Source: Calamus simplicifolius
Lineage: Eukaryota > Streptophyta > Magnoliopsida > Arecales > Arecaceae
NCBI GenBank assembly: GCA_900491605.1
Contig: UESW01004828.1
Location: 341,904-405,903, forward strand
DNA length: 64,000 nt
Direction of reading: 5' to 3'
This document shows, piece by piece, positions 22,812 through 34,292 of this stretch. Each line of letters begins with the position of its first letter. The stretch's first letter is position 1. Both the position numbers and the translations under genes were made by a program. The notes under the pieces are model-generated. The model searched no databases and had not been told where the DNA came from. It saw only the letters and a list, made by a program, of their open reading frames with translations.

Positions 22812-24606
22812 TGTTAGATGAGTTCCTAAAAAGCTAATTGTTGGCTTACATATTATATTTTATCCAGGACTTATTTTGTACATGATCATCATCATTAATA
22901 AATCAATTAAATTATTTTTTTTATATATTGATGTGTCATATATTGTTCATGGAGTTGATGGTCGATGATATGTATTTTTAAAAGTTAAAAATTGGAGACA
23001 TATATCATAATTAACTCCTAAAATGCTCCCAATTAATTGATCAATCACGGGGACGATGATCGATCCAATCAGATTAATTATAGCATGGATCACCTAAATA
23101 TGAGTCTCTTGTATGTGGTAAGAGTTACTAGGGCAAAAATATTGGTAGATATAAGACATCGGTGCTAAGCATGATCATACGAGAAGTCAGTAGGATGTCT
23201 ACTCTCTCGTTAGTGACTTCTCGAAGATGTAGTAGTGTAAGTGGTCCTCTACCTATGGTACTTTAGTTACTCACATTAGGCTTATTGTAGTCTGACTACA
23301 TATTACCTTAAACCTCTTAGGCATCAAGGGCCTTATTATGTACATTGGTTGCAGTGATCTTAATGTTAGAGTAGGAAGAATTCGTTAGGGATCTATCAAT
23401 CCTAGTAGAAAGAAAGAAGTCCTACACTATTTAGAAGACTGTGTTCATAAATCCGTGGCCACAAGAGGTGCTAATGGAAAGAGTTTTCATTAGTAATCAC
23501 AAGTTGAACTCAAGTCAAATAAATATTGCATATAATCGGTGTTGAGGGCTTGACGAGTTATCCTTGACCTAGCACTCTGTTGGGAATCTTAGTAGAAGGA
23601 TTATACTACATGCAACTATATTTAGAGTTCTTCTTCTAACCATTGGCTTGCTACTACATGTTGTGTCACTTGTAGATAGTGAGCAGCTCAAACCCACCGA
23701 AAGGAGTTTCGGTGTACATTAATTCGATTAATATTTTGGATTAAATTCTTGAAGATGGATTGCTACAACTAGGCATGACATTACTCTTTTCTCTCTAACC
23801 TAAACTCTTCTCCCTTAACCACTAGAGTATTCTTTTGGTTTAATTTTGATTCAGTAAAAATATATCTTATTCTGAACCAGTAAAATAAGCATTTAATATA
23901 AAATATATTGACATGGGGTTCGAACTCATATGCTAGGAGAGAGAATACATAGGGATGAGCGCCCTGTCTGGATGGGGCATGCGGATAAACTCTGTAGTCT
24001 CTCTCTCTCAAGACATCGTGATTTAAAATTTTGATCTTTGAATTTGTTGCATACAGATATGCATCCCGAAACATTCTCACCCCTTCATCTAACCATCCCT
24101 TCTATCCCCTCTTTCATCTATAAATAGGGAGGGGATGCAGCCTTGAAATATATAGAACGGGATGAGAGGAAACAAAGCATGAAAGTGGTTTTTGAGAGAA
24201 AAAAGGCTATGAGTCTTTTTGGCCATTAAGCAAAGAGTTTACTATACTGTCTTCACCGGATGGGATATGCAAGAAGCTAGCACTTGATGATCCGTCCATT
24301 TGAAGGAATATCAGTCCCATGTGGATACCTGTAGAGACAGGATGCATGAACAGCTCAAGTATGAGACCTAAAGATTCATCAAGATTTTTGATCCAGTTGA
24401 AGAGTTCAACATAACCAGGTAAGATTTAAATGTTAAATTTATCAAAACATTAGATCTGATCCAAAATCATGAAAATAATGAGAAAATAAATTTTAAATGA
24501 GATTTAAAATTTATTTTCTCATTTTAAAAAAAATAAATTCCATTCCTTCCGTTGTATGTGTCTGATTCGTCGACACAGCTTTAATCCATCAATTTGGTCA
24601 CCTTCA
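22812..24606 (+). mobile_element. S2: solo LTR inserted in the C2 protease region
   Basis: It starts TGTTAGATGAG and ends CACCTTCA, the same ends as the C2 LTR in opposite orientation; length 1795 bp. It divides the C2 protease: DSSTHVCT on the right side and QGL on the left belong to one motif. The flanking pentamers ATGAA and GTGCA agree at three of five positions, and treating them as a decayed duplication keeps the C2 frame best, so an old insertion is likely. A TATA-like CTATAAATAGGG sits near 24120. Confidence 0.8.
23900..23990 (-). other. tRNA-like pol III unit, antisense inside S2
   Basis: The minus strand has B box GAGTTCGAACC (23917-23927), an A-box-like region around 23960-23975 that is more decayed than in the C2 LTR, and a TTTT run about 12 bases after the B box. 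The surrounding CTCTCTCCTA block matches the C2 LTR copy. Confidence 0.4.
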
Positions 24607-25533
24607 GTGCATACATGAGTACTTGAATCAAAATCTAAGACCCAACTAGAAGTAGAAGTTATCATACAGATAGACTCAATAACAAGCATCCTTCAGAAGG
24701 TCCAATAGCCTTTGCTTTTTTCAGATCAGCCAGATAGATAGGATAGTTCCTCTTCCAGTGGCCCACAGCTTACAATAGAAACATTTTTCTTTGTCTGTTA
24801 AAGCCTTCTATTTTGAAGCTTCCTTTTTGGGTTTGTTTTCCTTCTTCTATCTCTTAGCAGACTTCTTCTTTTTACTTAGAAACTTTCTCTTGGATTTGGA
24901 AGCTTGCTCAATAGTAAGAACAGAAATCCTTGAACTTTTTAAGGTACCCTCAGTAATGATCAGCATATTTAGTAACTCAAGCGAGGTGTAATCAAGCTTG
25001 TTAATATTGTAGTTCATAATGAACTATCCAAATGAACTACGAAGGGGATGGATGTTCAAAGCCACCTGAAGATCCCTACTGATAGCCATGCCCAGCTTCT
25101 CAAGCTGTTCTATGTCCTTGATCATCGATAAATAGTGATCGTGGATAGACTGCCCATCATGCATTTTGGTGTTAGAGACTCTCTTTGAAACCTCAAAATG
25201 TGTTGTATGACTCTACTCACCATAGGACTCTTGCATATGAGTCAGAATAGCCTTGGTTGTTGGCATGTCTTCATGCTGGCTTTGCAACTCATTGGACATT
25301 GAAGCCAACATGTAACACCTAACCTTATTATCCTCATCCTGCCACTTTTCAGGTGCATCCCTTCACTCATTAGTAGGACGAGCTATAAAAACTAGTGTTT
25401 CTTAGTTTAACACATAAAGAAGCTTTTCTGAGCTTAAAATAATCCTTCAGTTTCTGAACTAGTCCTTGAAATTTATACCGGTCAGGCGGTTTAACTCTAG
25501 GATGCGAGAGAAGGGGTTTGAGGTAGGCATAAT
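24607..25533 (-). pseudogene. C2 gag and start of protease
   Basis: A start MPTSNPFSR near 25531 is followed by stops. KWQDEDNKVRCYMLASMSNE, HMQESYGE and MHDGQSIHDHYLSMIKDIEQ near 25100-25350 are typical of plant Copia Gag. The zinc knuckle near 24760-24790 keeps CFYC, then slips one frame before the GHWKR part. WVLDFDSSTHVC (24610-24645) is the protease start with DF for the usual DT/DS. Confidence 0.8.
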
Positions 25534-27015
25534 GAAATCACTACAAAGAGTTAAAATTTCTAATTAGATATTGTACATTATCAATAATTTTGTAATTTAG
25601 AAATTTTTAGATATAAATTAACAGTCTCTCACTATTTACACGAATCTCACACACTCTCCTGTAAAGATGCAAGAACCCCTACGCGACTAGGGTTCCTAGT
25701 GGGTATTGCGGTCTGAACCAATAGAGGCACCTCACTTAACAGTTATTGGTAACCTACAATATCATATCAGTGGACAACTCTTGTACAGTACATCTTATGT
25801 ACGATGTAACCCTTGGTCTCAAGTTATGAGGGCTCACCTAGCAGTTATTACCCACACTTCTTAGTTAAGTCTAACCCACTGTTCACACCAGGCTTAGCCA
25901 TTATTAGGACCCTGACCTAACAGTTATTGGGTCTAATCCCAACTAAACATAGCAATATCTAATGTAAGCATAACTATCATTAGTCCCTCACCTAATAGTT
26001 ATTGGGCCTAACCCCTTCTATATAAACATCAAATGCAACAATGGAAGACCTAAGACTCAATATTGACTTGGGAATGTTTAGGTTTAGGTCTCTAATTAAA
26101 TTAGTCGGTGCATCACATATCTGACTAACCCAACTTTAGTCAGCCCAACTCTTGCCTGACTTAATCAGATGGAAGTCAACACATCTTATGACAAACTTGC
26201 CTAGTTAGAATGGGTGAAGCCAGATCAATAAGCAATCTTATCCACTTAAGACCATCTTATAATGGCCAGGTAAGTAAGATCGGTGTGGTCCTATTTAACT
26301 TAGCTTAAGTACCAATTAAAATTGGCCATGTAAGTGAACGAAGCAATTAAAAACTACCAGTCGAAACTTGCCTTAGACACCAAAGTAGTTTAGTCAAATG
26401 GAATAGACTCCCTATTGAACTGAACTCAACCGCTGAGCCAAAATCGATCTTGACATAATCAACTCACATTGAAGTGAGTCAGTTTGACCTTCTAATGTTA
26501 AGAAATAATTTTGGACCCAATCTAACCTAATCAGTTTACCCAAAATCAGTAAGGGTTTAACTACTGATTATATCGGGTAATCCTAAACTAGGCCATGTCT
26601 TTAGACCCATTTCACCCATGTTAAATCATATGATATTTTATTTTTAAAACTTTTAACATTGAATTCCATCATGATTTAAGTAAATTATGGTAAGAAATAA
26701 TTTCTTTATCAATTGGACTAGGTGTCATAAGATGTTTTGACTATGTTTCAATTTTGGTAGTTATAGATATAACATTTATAGAAAATAATCTACAACTATA
26801 GCATAATTTATCACATAAATCAATGAATAGATCTGATCATATTATGCACAATCCATCAAACCTAATCTACAACTATAATGATTTATCATATAAATCAATA
26901 AATAGATCTGATCATATTATGCACAATCCATCAAGCCTAATCTACAACTATAACATGACTTATCACATAAATAAATAAATAGATCTGATTATATCATGCA
27001 AAATCCATCAAATCT
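25534..27015 (-). other. C2 5' leader (non-coding, about 1.5 kb)
   Basis: No protein domain. It contains loosely repeated phrases (for example CTAACAGTTATTGGG variants at 25730-26000) and a compact tandem array at its PBS-proximal end. The C3 leader (34293-35846) is similar in length and shares short words such as TTGGTGTCTAAGG, suggesting related families. Confidence 0.6.
26787..27015. repeat. Three tandem ~76-bp repeats beside the C2 PBS
   Basis: Units start AATCTACAACTATA at 26787, 26864 and 26939 (77, 75 and about 77 bp) and each contains AATAGATCTGAT. They lie immediately next to the primer binding site in the leader. Confidence 0.9.
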
Positions 27016-27028
27016 CAATCTAATACCA
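27016..27028 (-). promoter_or_regulatory. C2 primer binding site, tRNA-Met type
   Basis: The minus strand reads TGGTATTAGATTG three bases after the 5' LTR end; it matches the initiator tRNA-Met site at TGGTAT-AG and is otherwise decayed. Confidence 0.6.
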
Positions 27029-27031
27029 CTT

Positions 27032-27353
27032 TGAAGGTGATCGAATTGATAGATTAGGGCTGTGCCAATGCAATCGAACACATGCAACGGAAGGAATGCA
27101 ATTTAAAATTTTAAAATAAGCAAATAAATTTTAAATCTTATTTAAAATTTATTTTCTCAGTAATTACATGATTTTAGATTAGATTAATGTTTAGATAAAT
27201 TTAACATTTAAATCTTACCTGGTTATATTGAAATCTTCAACTGATCAAAAATCCTGATGGATCTTTAGGTCCCGTATGGAAGCCGTTCATGATCCAGCCT
27301 CTATGAGTATCCACGTGGGGCTGAAATTCCTTTGAAATAGGTGGATCACTGGG
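27032..27353 (-). repeat. C2 5' LTR, truncated
   Basis: It starts TGAAGGTGATCGAATTG on the plus strand and matches the first ~300 bp of the C2 3' LTR (17386 onward), stopping at about 27353 where the C3 LTR begins. Confidence 0.8.
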
Positions 27354-28489
27354 TGTTGGCTATTAAAAAATATTTTCCAAAGCCAATCATCTAGTATTTG
27401 TATATGCTCATTGTAATTGTATATAAACTTTATAATAAATAAAATTATTTTTTGGCAGTTCATCACATTTACATTTTTCTGTAAAAAACTCTTGTATGAT
27501 GGACTCCTTAGAACTACTTTGCATTCGATATAGAGAGAATATATTGAGTAGTTCTTAAACTTGTTTGTAACCAAAGGATACATTGTTATAGAACGGCAAC
27601 GTATCAAGTATAGGTTATTGCATGTCATATAGATTGGTTATCCTCTTAACCAAGGAGTGTGAAGACATTGGTATAGCATACAATGATATGTATAACATTT
27701 CATTGACGTGGAGCTTCCTTCTGCTAAGGGTTGCTCGCAAAGGGATATTGATATAATTGTCCCTCGAACCTGAGATCACCATGGTAGCTTACAAGCAACT
27801 TATTGTGCTTTGGTGCGGACTACCTGGATTTCTAATCCAGTGATGGAAGGTTTTTGAGTACAATCAAGTACTTGGCCAGGATAGTTTTTGTGAGGAGTCA
27901 TAGGACTTGTAAGATAAAGATACATTATGGATGTGCTGAATAAGGGTTGGCAATTAAACCATATGCTAGAGGATTTAGATTATTGCCTTGCAATTTTTGA
28001 CCTATTCGGACATTGAGTGTCATTGCTAGATGGCGACTTCGATTGGTGCTGAAAATGTTTCAGTGCTACCGGCTTAGTGTTCGAACCTATGGGATCACAC
28101 ACCATAGGGGTTTTCTTCCTGATATAAAGGTTGATCGATGATTGAGTCAAACCAAATATGTTTTGATTTGGGTTCCAATTGGATTGGACTTAATCATGCA
28201 CTCTTTCTTTCTTTTTTTTGGATTCCAATTTGAATTTTAAATTTAAATTTAAATTTTTGCTGAAATTAGTCTTGTGTTTAAATTTGAAATTCTTTTTAAG
28301 TCTGGATTTAGAAATCAAATTTGATCCTATTATGGTTGGAATTCAAAATTTAAACCTATAACTAATTTGGAATACCTAAAGCTAAATTTGGTTTTCTCCT
28401 TAACCCTCTCCTCAAATCCCTCCACCTTTCAAACCTAAACCCTCTCCCCAAATCCCTCTACCTTCCAAACCTCTCCCACTCTCCTCAAA

Positions 28490-28963
28490 TGTTAGGGTTT
28501 AGACCTGTGATTAATAGCAATGGATTCCCTATTGAACAAGAACTAGAACTAAGGATTCCTAATCCTGTTAGGTTTAGACCTTGATGAATAGCAATGGGAT
28601 TCCCGTTCAACAAGAACTAGAACTAAGGATTTCTAATCCTGTTAGGTTTACTTCTTGAAAAAGGAGGAAGATGGGGAGGAGAAAGAAAGGGCTGCCGCCC
28701 TATGATGAGAGAAGGGAATTTTTGGGAGAAAAGAATCTGTTCTCTATTCCATCCAAACCCTAGAGACTAGAGTTTAAATACATCCACGAAGTGGGCCAGG
28801 CCCAGACTCAACAAAAACTCCCATGGACTAACCCAATGAGATTAAACTAATCCCCAAGCCCGTGTACACCCGTGACTTGATTTAATCTCAACCCTTGGAC
28901 TCAAACCCAGCCCAATACAAGTTAGCCCACCTGGGCCTTGATAGCACCACACCAGGCCCAACA
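28490..28963 (-). repeat. C4 3' LTR
   Basis: Plus-strand reading runs from TGTTAGGG to CCCAACA. It is 4 bp shorter than its partner, including one missing G and one missing C in short runs. It contains two 75-77-bp tandem units at its left end. The TATA-like TATTTAAAC lies on the minus strand near 28770. Confidence 0.92.
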
Positions 28964-28980
28964 ATCTCCACCTTGGTGCT
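28964..28980 (-). promoter_or_regulatory. C4 polypurine tract
   Basis: The minus strand reads CACCAAGGTGGAGAT directly before the 3' LTR, the typical Copia arrangement. Confidence 0.75.
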
Positions 28981-28981
28981 T

Positions 28982-29800
28982 TCAAGGCCTCAGCACGTCC
29001 ACTGTGTCCATCAGCTTTAACAACGAAATACACTTTTGAAAACTGTCCCGTGGAAGAACCTTAGTCAGTGCATCTGCTGGATTTTCTTTGGTGTGTACCT
29101 TCACCAGCTCCACCTCACCATCTTCCACCAGCTCTCTGATCCTGTGGTATCTGAGGTCAATGTGCTTCGTCCTGGCATGATAGACTGCATTCTGCGCAAG
29201 CATCAGAGCACTCTGGCTGTCACTATGCACCTGGACAACCTTCTGATCAAGTCCCATCTCCAGCATCAAGCCCTTCAGCCAAAGAGCTTCCTTTGCTGCC
29301 TCTGTGATACCTATGTATTCTGCCTCCGTGGTAGATAAGGCTGTGATGGGCTGCAGACATGATCTCCACGATACTGGACCACCAAACAGGCTGAACACAA
29401 AGCCTGTTGTGGATCTCCTAGTGTCCACATCTCCACCAAAGTCTGCATCCACATACCCATATAACTGCCCACGAGCCTCCTTGGATAAGTTGGATCTCTC
29501 AGCATCTTCTTGCTGTCCATAGCAAATACCAACCCCAACTGTACCTACCAAGTACCTGAAGATTCCCTTCAGTGCTCGCCAGTGCTCCCTACCAGGCTGC
29601 GCCATGAACCTGCTCACCTGGCTCACTGCATGGGCTATGTCTGGCCTACAACATACCATGGCATACATAAGGCTCCCAACACCAGAAGCATATGGTACCT
29701 TCTCCATCTCCTGAGCCTCCACCTCAGTCTGTGGTGACATGGTCTTCGATAAGGAAAAATGTGCTGCCAAAGGTAGTGCTGTCGGTTTGGCATCCTTCAT
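28982..29800 (-). pseudogene. C4 RNase H region
   Basis: A 272-residue open segment runs from MKDAKPTALPLAAHFSL to the natural stop after the RNase H domain. YVDADFGGDVDTRRST, STTEAEYIG and HSDSQSALMLAQNAVYHART carry the conserved acidic residues of Copia RNase H; HTKENPADALTK is the usual tail. It is separated from the RT by one-base losses near 29821 and 29930. Confidence 0.9.
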
Positions 29801-29915
29801 CCCATATCGCTCCAGAATCTTTTAATGTAGCCACCCTGACTCAGATGCAGCACACCTTTGGATCTATCTCTGATGATTTCCATCCCTAGGATCTTCCTGG
29901 CTGGCCCCAGATCCT

Positions 29916-31106
29916 TCATCTCAAACTCCGAGACAAAGCTATCTTCAGTTCCTGTACAGCCTTCTCACTCTTGCATGCTATCAGCATGTCATCTACATAC
30001 AAGAGTAAGTACATCCTAGACCCATCATCCAGAGATTTAACATACACACAAGAATCATACTCACACCTGGAAAGTCCAATGCTCCTAACATAAGTGTCAA
30101 ATCTCTTGTACCACTGCCTCGGCGACTGCTTCAGCCCATACAGAGATTTCTTCAGCAAACAGACTTTCCCATCTGATCTTGGTTCTCTAAACCCTGGTGG
30201 CTGCTCCATGTAGATGCTCTCCTCCAAATGACCATGGAGGAATGCTGTCTTCACATCCATCTGCTCCAGCTCCAAGTCCTGAGCTGCTACAATACTCAAT
30301 AATAGTCTGATGGAAGTGTGCCTGACAACTGGAGAAAATATCTCACCATAATCGATGCCTTCTTTCTGAGAGTATCCTTTGGCCACTAGTCTTGCCTTAT
30401 ACCTGATACCCTCTTGTTCTGAAGCTCCTTCCTTGCGCTGATAAACCCATTTACAACCAATGGGTTTCTTTCCTTGTGGCAGCTGGACCACCTGCCACGT
30501 ATTATTGCTGTGAAGAGACTGCATTTCCTCTGCCATAGCATGGATCCACCTATCTCTATCCTGACTTTCCATAGCCTCCTCATAGGTGAAAGGGTCTCCA
30601 TTCGCTGTCACCAGGGCATATGACAACGAATCCTCAAAGCCGTATCGAACTGGTGGTCGCACGTTCCTCCTGGGCCTTTGCTGTGCGATCCCAGTATCAG
30701 TCCCCTGTCCAGCTGCATCCTGCTGAACTCCCTGGCTTCTACCCCCTCTGTCAGTCCTCTCCACCTGAATCTCAAATCCTCCTGGTCCACTAGCAAATGG
30801 CACAACTGTATAGGAGGTTGTCTGACTAGTGTTACCGTGTTCTACCTCCTGTAGTCCCTGCTGTGCATCCATGCCACTTCTGTTCTGGAGGATTGAGCTC
30901 TCATCAAAGGTTACATCTCTGCTGATGACAACCTTCTTCTCCAAGGGGTCCCATAGCCGATACCCCTTGACTCCTCGCGGGTAGCCTAGGAACACCATCT
31001 TCTTAGACCTGGCATCCAACTTACTCCGCTCCCCAGCTCCAACATGCACATATGCTGTGCATCCAACACCCTTAGATGGTTTAGGCTTGTCTTCCTTCCA
31101 GACCAT
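29916..31106 (-). pseudogene. C4 reverse transcriptase region
   Basis: A 396-residue open segment holds the end of integrase (KKMVFLGYPRGVKGYRLWDP) and nearly the whole RT: ARLVAKGYSQKEGIDYGEIF, QMDVKTAFLHGHLEESIYME, KSLYGLKQSPRQWYKRFD and LLLYVDDMLIA with the catalytic YVDD near 29990. It ends prematurely where one base is missing near 29930. Confidence 0.92.
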
Positions 31107-32275
31107 ATCTCCTCTGGAATGTCTCCATCTAACCTGGTGTGCGGTGACCGATTGACCAAGTAGCTAGCTGCATCTACTGCGTCAACCCAGAACATCTTTG
31201 GAAGCCCTGCCTGCAGCCTTAAGCATCTTGCCTTTTCCAATAGTGTTCTGTTCATCCTCTCAGCCACCCCATTCTGTTGAGGAGTTCCCATCACCGAGAA
31301 GTGCCTTCTGATGCCCCACTCCTCACAAAAAATCTGGAACTCCCTGCTGGTGTATTCCCCGCCATTATCAGACCTCAGACACTTCACACTTTTACCCTGC
31401 TCCTTCTCCACCTCAGCCTTCCAGATTTTGAACTTGGTGAAGACCTCTGATTTCTCCTTCATAAAGTAGATCCACAGCTTCCTTGAGAAATCATCTATCA
31501 GGGTCATAAAGTATCTGGCCCCATTCCTTGCAGAAACTGGGGCTGGTCCCCAGACATCTGTGTGTACTAACTCCAGGGGTTCAGCACTCCTAGCTGTGCT
31601 GACTGAGAACTGTACTCTCCTCTGCTTTCCCATCTGACAAGGCTCACAGATCTCCATATCTCCGCTACTCAAGTCTGGAAGCAGACCTCTCTTGCTCAGT
31701 TCTTTCATCCCCTTGTCTCCCATGTGGCCCAGGCGGTAATGCCACATCCTGTACACATCCCGGGGATCTTGCTCCACAGCTGCCACCTCAGATTTCACAG
31801 TCATCACAGAGCCCTCCATCTTGTATAGATTATTTTCCAGCCTCCTCCCTCTCATCACCACCATGGCTCCATTGGAGATGTTCAGAACTCCACTCCTGGC
31901 ACGACTGCTGAAGCTGTATCCAGTCCGCTCCAAGTACCCCAGTGATACCAGATTCTTCTTGAGTTCTGGGACATGCTTCACACTGGTAAGAGTGCGCACT
32001 ATACCATCAAACATCCTCACCCTCACTGTGCCAATACCTGCCACCTTGCAAGGGTGATTATCTCCAAGAGTCACATTCCCCTCCTCAACCTCTGTGTAAG
32101 TACTGAACCACGACCGGTTGGGAGTGTAATGATGAGAACAGGCTGAATCCAAGGTCCACATCTCTGTGCTGTGCCTGTGATCATCTGATACAACCAAGAG
32201 ATCATCCTCCACCTCCTGATCTGCAACTGTACTCACAGACTCAGATCCTCCTTTTTCTCCCTTCTGATTTTTCAC
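30986..32275 (-). pseudogene. C4 protease and integrase region
   Basis: A 429-residue open segment. The protease signature is LDSACSHHY near 32145, a variant of the Copia DSGA motif. GAG-pre-integrase reads MWHYRLGHMGDKG through CEPCQMGKQRR. The integrase core follows with HTDVWGP, SDNGGEYTS and TPQQNGVAERMNRTLLE, the three acidic positions in order. The frame changes near 31065, where C5 has one more T at the matching place. Confidence 0.92.
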
Positions 32276-33001
32276 TTAGGACAATTCTTCTTAAAATGTC
32301 CTACCTCTCCACACTTATAGCACTTCAGCTCTCTCTTGCCTTTCCTGGACTTTGATCGTCCTCCAGACTTACTTCTGTCCCTGCCCCTACCTCTGCCTGT
32401 CCTTTCCCCAACTGATAGACCCTCCTGGGGAACAGCTTCCTTGGTCATCTTCTCCCTCTGCTCATTCGTCCGAAGCACCGAGACAATATCTTCATAAATT
32501 AATGTCTCCTTCCCATAGAGCAGTGTTGTGACCAATGAGTCATAAGACGTGGGCATTGAACATAAAAGCAGAAGTGCTTTATCTTCTTCCTCCATCTTGA
32601 CCCCGACATTCAGAAGTTCATTGCTCATCTGGTCGAATATCTGGATGTGACCCAGCACATCTCCACCTTCTGACATCCGAAGGCTGTAGAGGCGCTTCTT
32701 CAACATCAACTTGTTGCACATATTCTTTCCCATATAGAGGGTGTGCAACTTCGTCCAGAGTCCCTTCGGGGTCTTCTCCTCCAGCACTGAATAGAGGACT
32801 GAATCCGCCAGACAGCCCTGATCATTGAACATGTCTTCTTCTCCAATGAAATCCACTGCTTGTCTGTCATCCCATCTGGCCTTTCCTCCAAAGCCAAATC
32901 TAAACCCTGCTGCACAAGGAGGTCCTCTACCCGGACTTTCCACATGGAGAAACTTCCCTTCCCATCAAACTTCTCAACCTCTATTTTTATGCTACTCCCA
33001 T
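32272..33001 (-). pseudogene. C4 gag
   Basis: The start codon lies at 33001, but a one-base loss stops the frame after four codons. The correct frame then runs to near 32815 (FSMWKVRVEDLLVQQGL), where another base is missing, and continues in 32272-32810 with LKKRLYSLRMSEG and the zinc knuckle CYKCGEVGHFKKNC (CX2CX4HX4C). A further single-base loss at the gag-pol join near 32274 creates a stop after CPK; C5 reads through at this point. Confidence 0.9.
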
Positions 33002-33115
33002 GGCCAATTCCAAAAATAGCACAAAAATAAATTTTATAAAATAGAGAAGTACCTTGACGAGATTCTGTTGAAATTATTTCAACTCCTTGAAGGCCTCCAG
33101 ATTACTCCTTGAACC

Positions 33116-33129
33116 AGGCTCTGATACCA
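33116..33129 (-). promoter_or_regulatory. C4 primer binding site, tRNA-Met
   Basis: The minus strand reads TGGTATCAGAGCCT two bases after the 5' LTR, an exact initiator tRNA-Met complement. Confidence 0.9.
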
Positions 33130-33131
33130 CT

Positions 33132-33609
33132 TGTTAGGGTTTAGACCTGTGATTAATAGCAATGGGATTCCCTGTTGAACAAGAACTAGAACTAAGGATT
33201 CCTAATCCTGTTAGGTTTAGACCTTGATGAATAGCAATGGGATTCCCCGTTCAACAAGAACTAGAACTAAGGATTCCTAATCCTGTTAGGTTTAGATCTT
33301 GAACCAAAGGAGGAAGATGGGGAGGAGAAAGAAAGGGCTGCCGCCCTATGATGAGAGAAGGGAATTTTTGGGAGAAAAGAATCTGTTCTCTATTCCATCC
33401 AAACCCTAGAGACTAGAGTTTAAATACATCCACGAAGTGGGCCAGACCCAGACTCAACAAAAACTCCCATGGACTAACCCAATGAGATTAAACTAATCCC
33501 CAAGCCCGTGTACACTCGTGACTTGATTTAATCTCAACCCTTGGACTCAAACCCAGCCCAATACAAGTTAGCCCACCTGGGCCTTGATAGCACCACACCA
33601 GGCCCAACA
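33132..33609 (-). repeat. C4 5' LTR
   Basis: 478 bp, TGTTAGGG to CCCAACA on the plus strand. The tandem units at 33132-33208 (77 bp) and 33209-33283 (75 bp) share CAAGAACTAGAACTAAGGAT and are followed by the start of a third. In element orientation they lie at the 3' end of the LTR, next to the PBS. Confidence 0.92.
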
Positions 33610-33614
33610 TCAAA

Positions 33615-34278
33615 TCCTTTCACCTTCCAAACCTCTCCCTCTTATGGTAGCCTCTATATAAGGGGTATAATAGTGGGCAGCCAAAGAGAATTTGGAGTTT
33701 CTGCCTTAGAAAAGGTTTCCACCTTTGTGTAGGGTATTGTGTGGATTAAGGTTAAAACCTAGCATTAAAATTAGGTTTTAGGTAGAGAATAGTTTGAAAA
33801 GGGTTTCTCTTCTACCTCTCCACCAAGTCCCTACTAGTTCTACTTCAGCTACAAGACCGTCTTGATGTCCAAAGAAGAAGGAAGAAGTTGTTGTCCAAAG
33901 AAGAAGGAAGAAGAAGATCAGCCTTTATGGATCTTAAGGAGCTAGCACTCTAAAGGATTTAGTCAGGAAAGAACCCTGGTGTGAATTACCTATAGAAGTC
34001 ATATGTATGGCTCAAGGAGCTCTTCTTTTTAATTATCCAGTAGTTTTCAAAGGTAAAGAGTACTTTAGTGAAATTTGATATGGTCAGATCACTAGCAAAA
34101 ATTGGTTTTATGCTTTTGCGTTCTAACTCTTTTTATATCATTTACATGCACTATTATCGTGTTAGTTCCTAATGTAGGTAGATAGATATGTTGATTTATC
34201 ATTATTTTTATTGTTTTATTTAAAAAAAATATTATGTAAAATAGATTGCATAAATCTGCCTGTATAGGTTTTCTTATA
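33615..34278 (+). repeat. C3 5' LTR, second part
   Basis: Continues the C3 LTR beyond C4. It contains the TATA-like CTCTATATAAGGGG near 33650 and two copies of TCCAAAGAAGAAGGAAGAAG near 33870-33910, and ends TTCTTATA before the PBS. Confidence 0.7.
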
Positions 34279-34279
34279 G

Positions 34280-34292
34280 TGGTATCAAAACC
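34280..34292 (+). promoter_or_regulatory. C3 primer binding site, tRNA-Met
   Basis: TGGTATCAAAACC one base after the LTR; one to two differences from the usual site. Confidence 0.7.

Larger units (their letters stand above)
17386..27353 (-). mobile_element. C2: degenerate Ty1/copia with long LTRs, split by solo LTR S2
   Basis: Minus-strand order from right to left: truncated 5' LTR (27032-27353), tRNA-Met-type PBS, a 1.5-kb leader, gag, protease (cut by S2), integrase, reverse transcriptase, RNase H, polypurine tract and 3' LTR (17386-19798). The domain order gag-PR-IN-RT-RH defines Copia. LTRs of about 1.8-2.4 kb and a long leader fit an Angela-like lineage, which is my tentative placement. 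Many stops and frameshifts make it inactive. Its 5' LTR is broken where C3 begins at 27354, so no target-site duplication can be tested. Confidence 0.85.
28490..33609 (-). mobile_element. C4: young, nearly complete Tork-like Ty1/copia element
   Basis: 5120 bp with LTRs at 28490-28963 and 33132-33609 (474 and 478 bp, about six substitutions plus three small indels), a perfect TCAAA duplication (28485-28489, 33610-33614), an intact tRNA-Met PBS, a polypurine tract, and gag, protease, integrase, RT and RNase H in order on the minus strand. The active-site motifs are present. The only breaks are six single-base losses: near 32999, 32815, 32274, 31065, 29930 and 29821. The Tork placement rests on motifs such as QMDVKTAFLHGHLEE and YVDDMLIA. 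It sits inside the 5' LTR of C3. Confidence 0.93.

Noticed and set aside
26787..27015. CRISPR-like array
   Set aside because: Three contiguous ~76-bp tandem units without spacers, in a plant retrotransposon leader.
28023..28087. A third antisense pol III unit in the C3 LTR
   Set aside because: A and B boxes are weak and the orientation is sense; kept only as a caution in the related finding.
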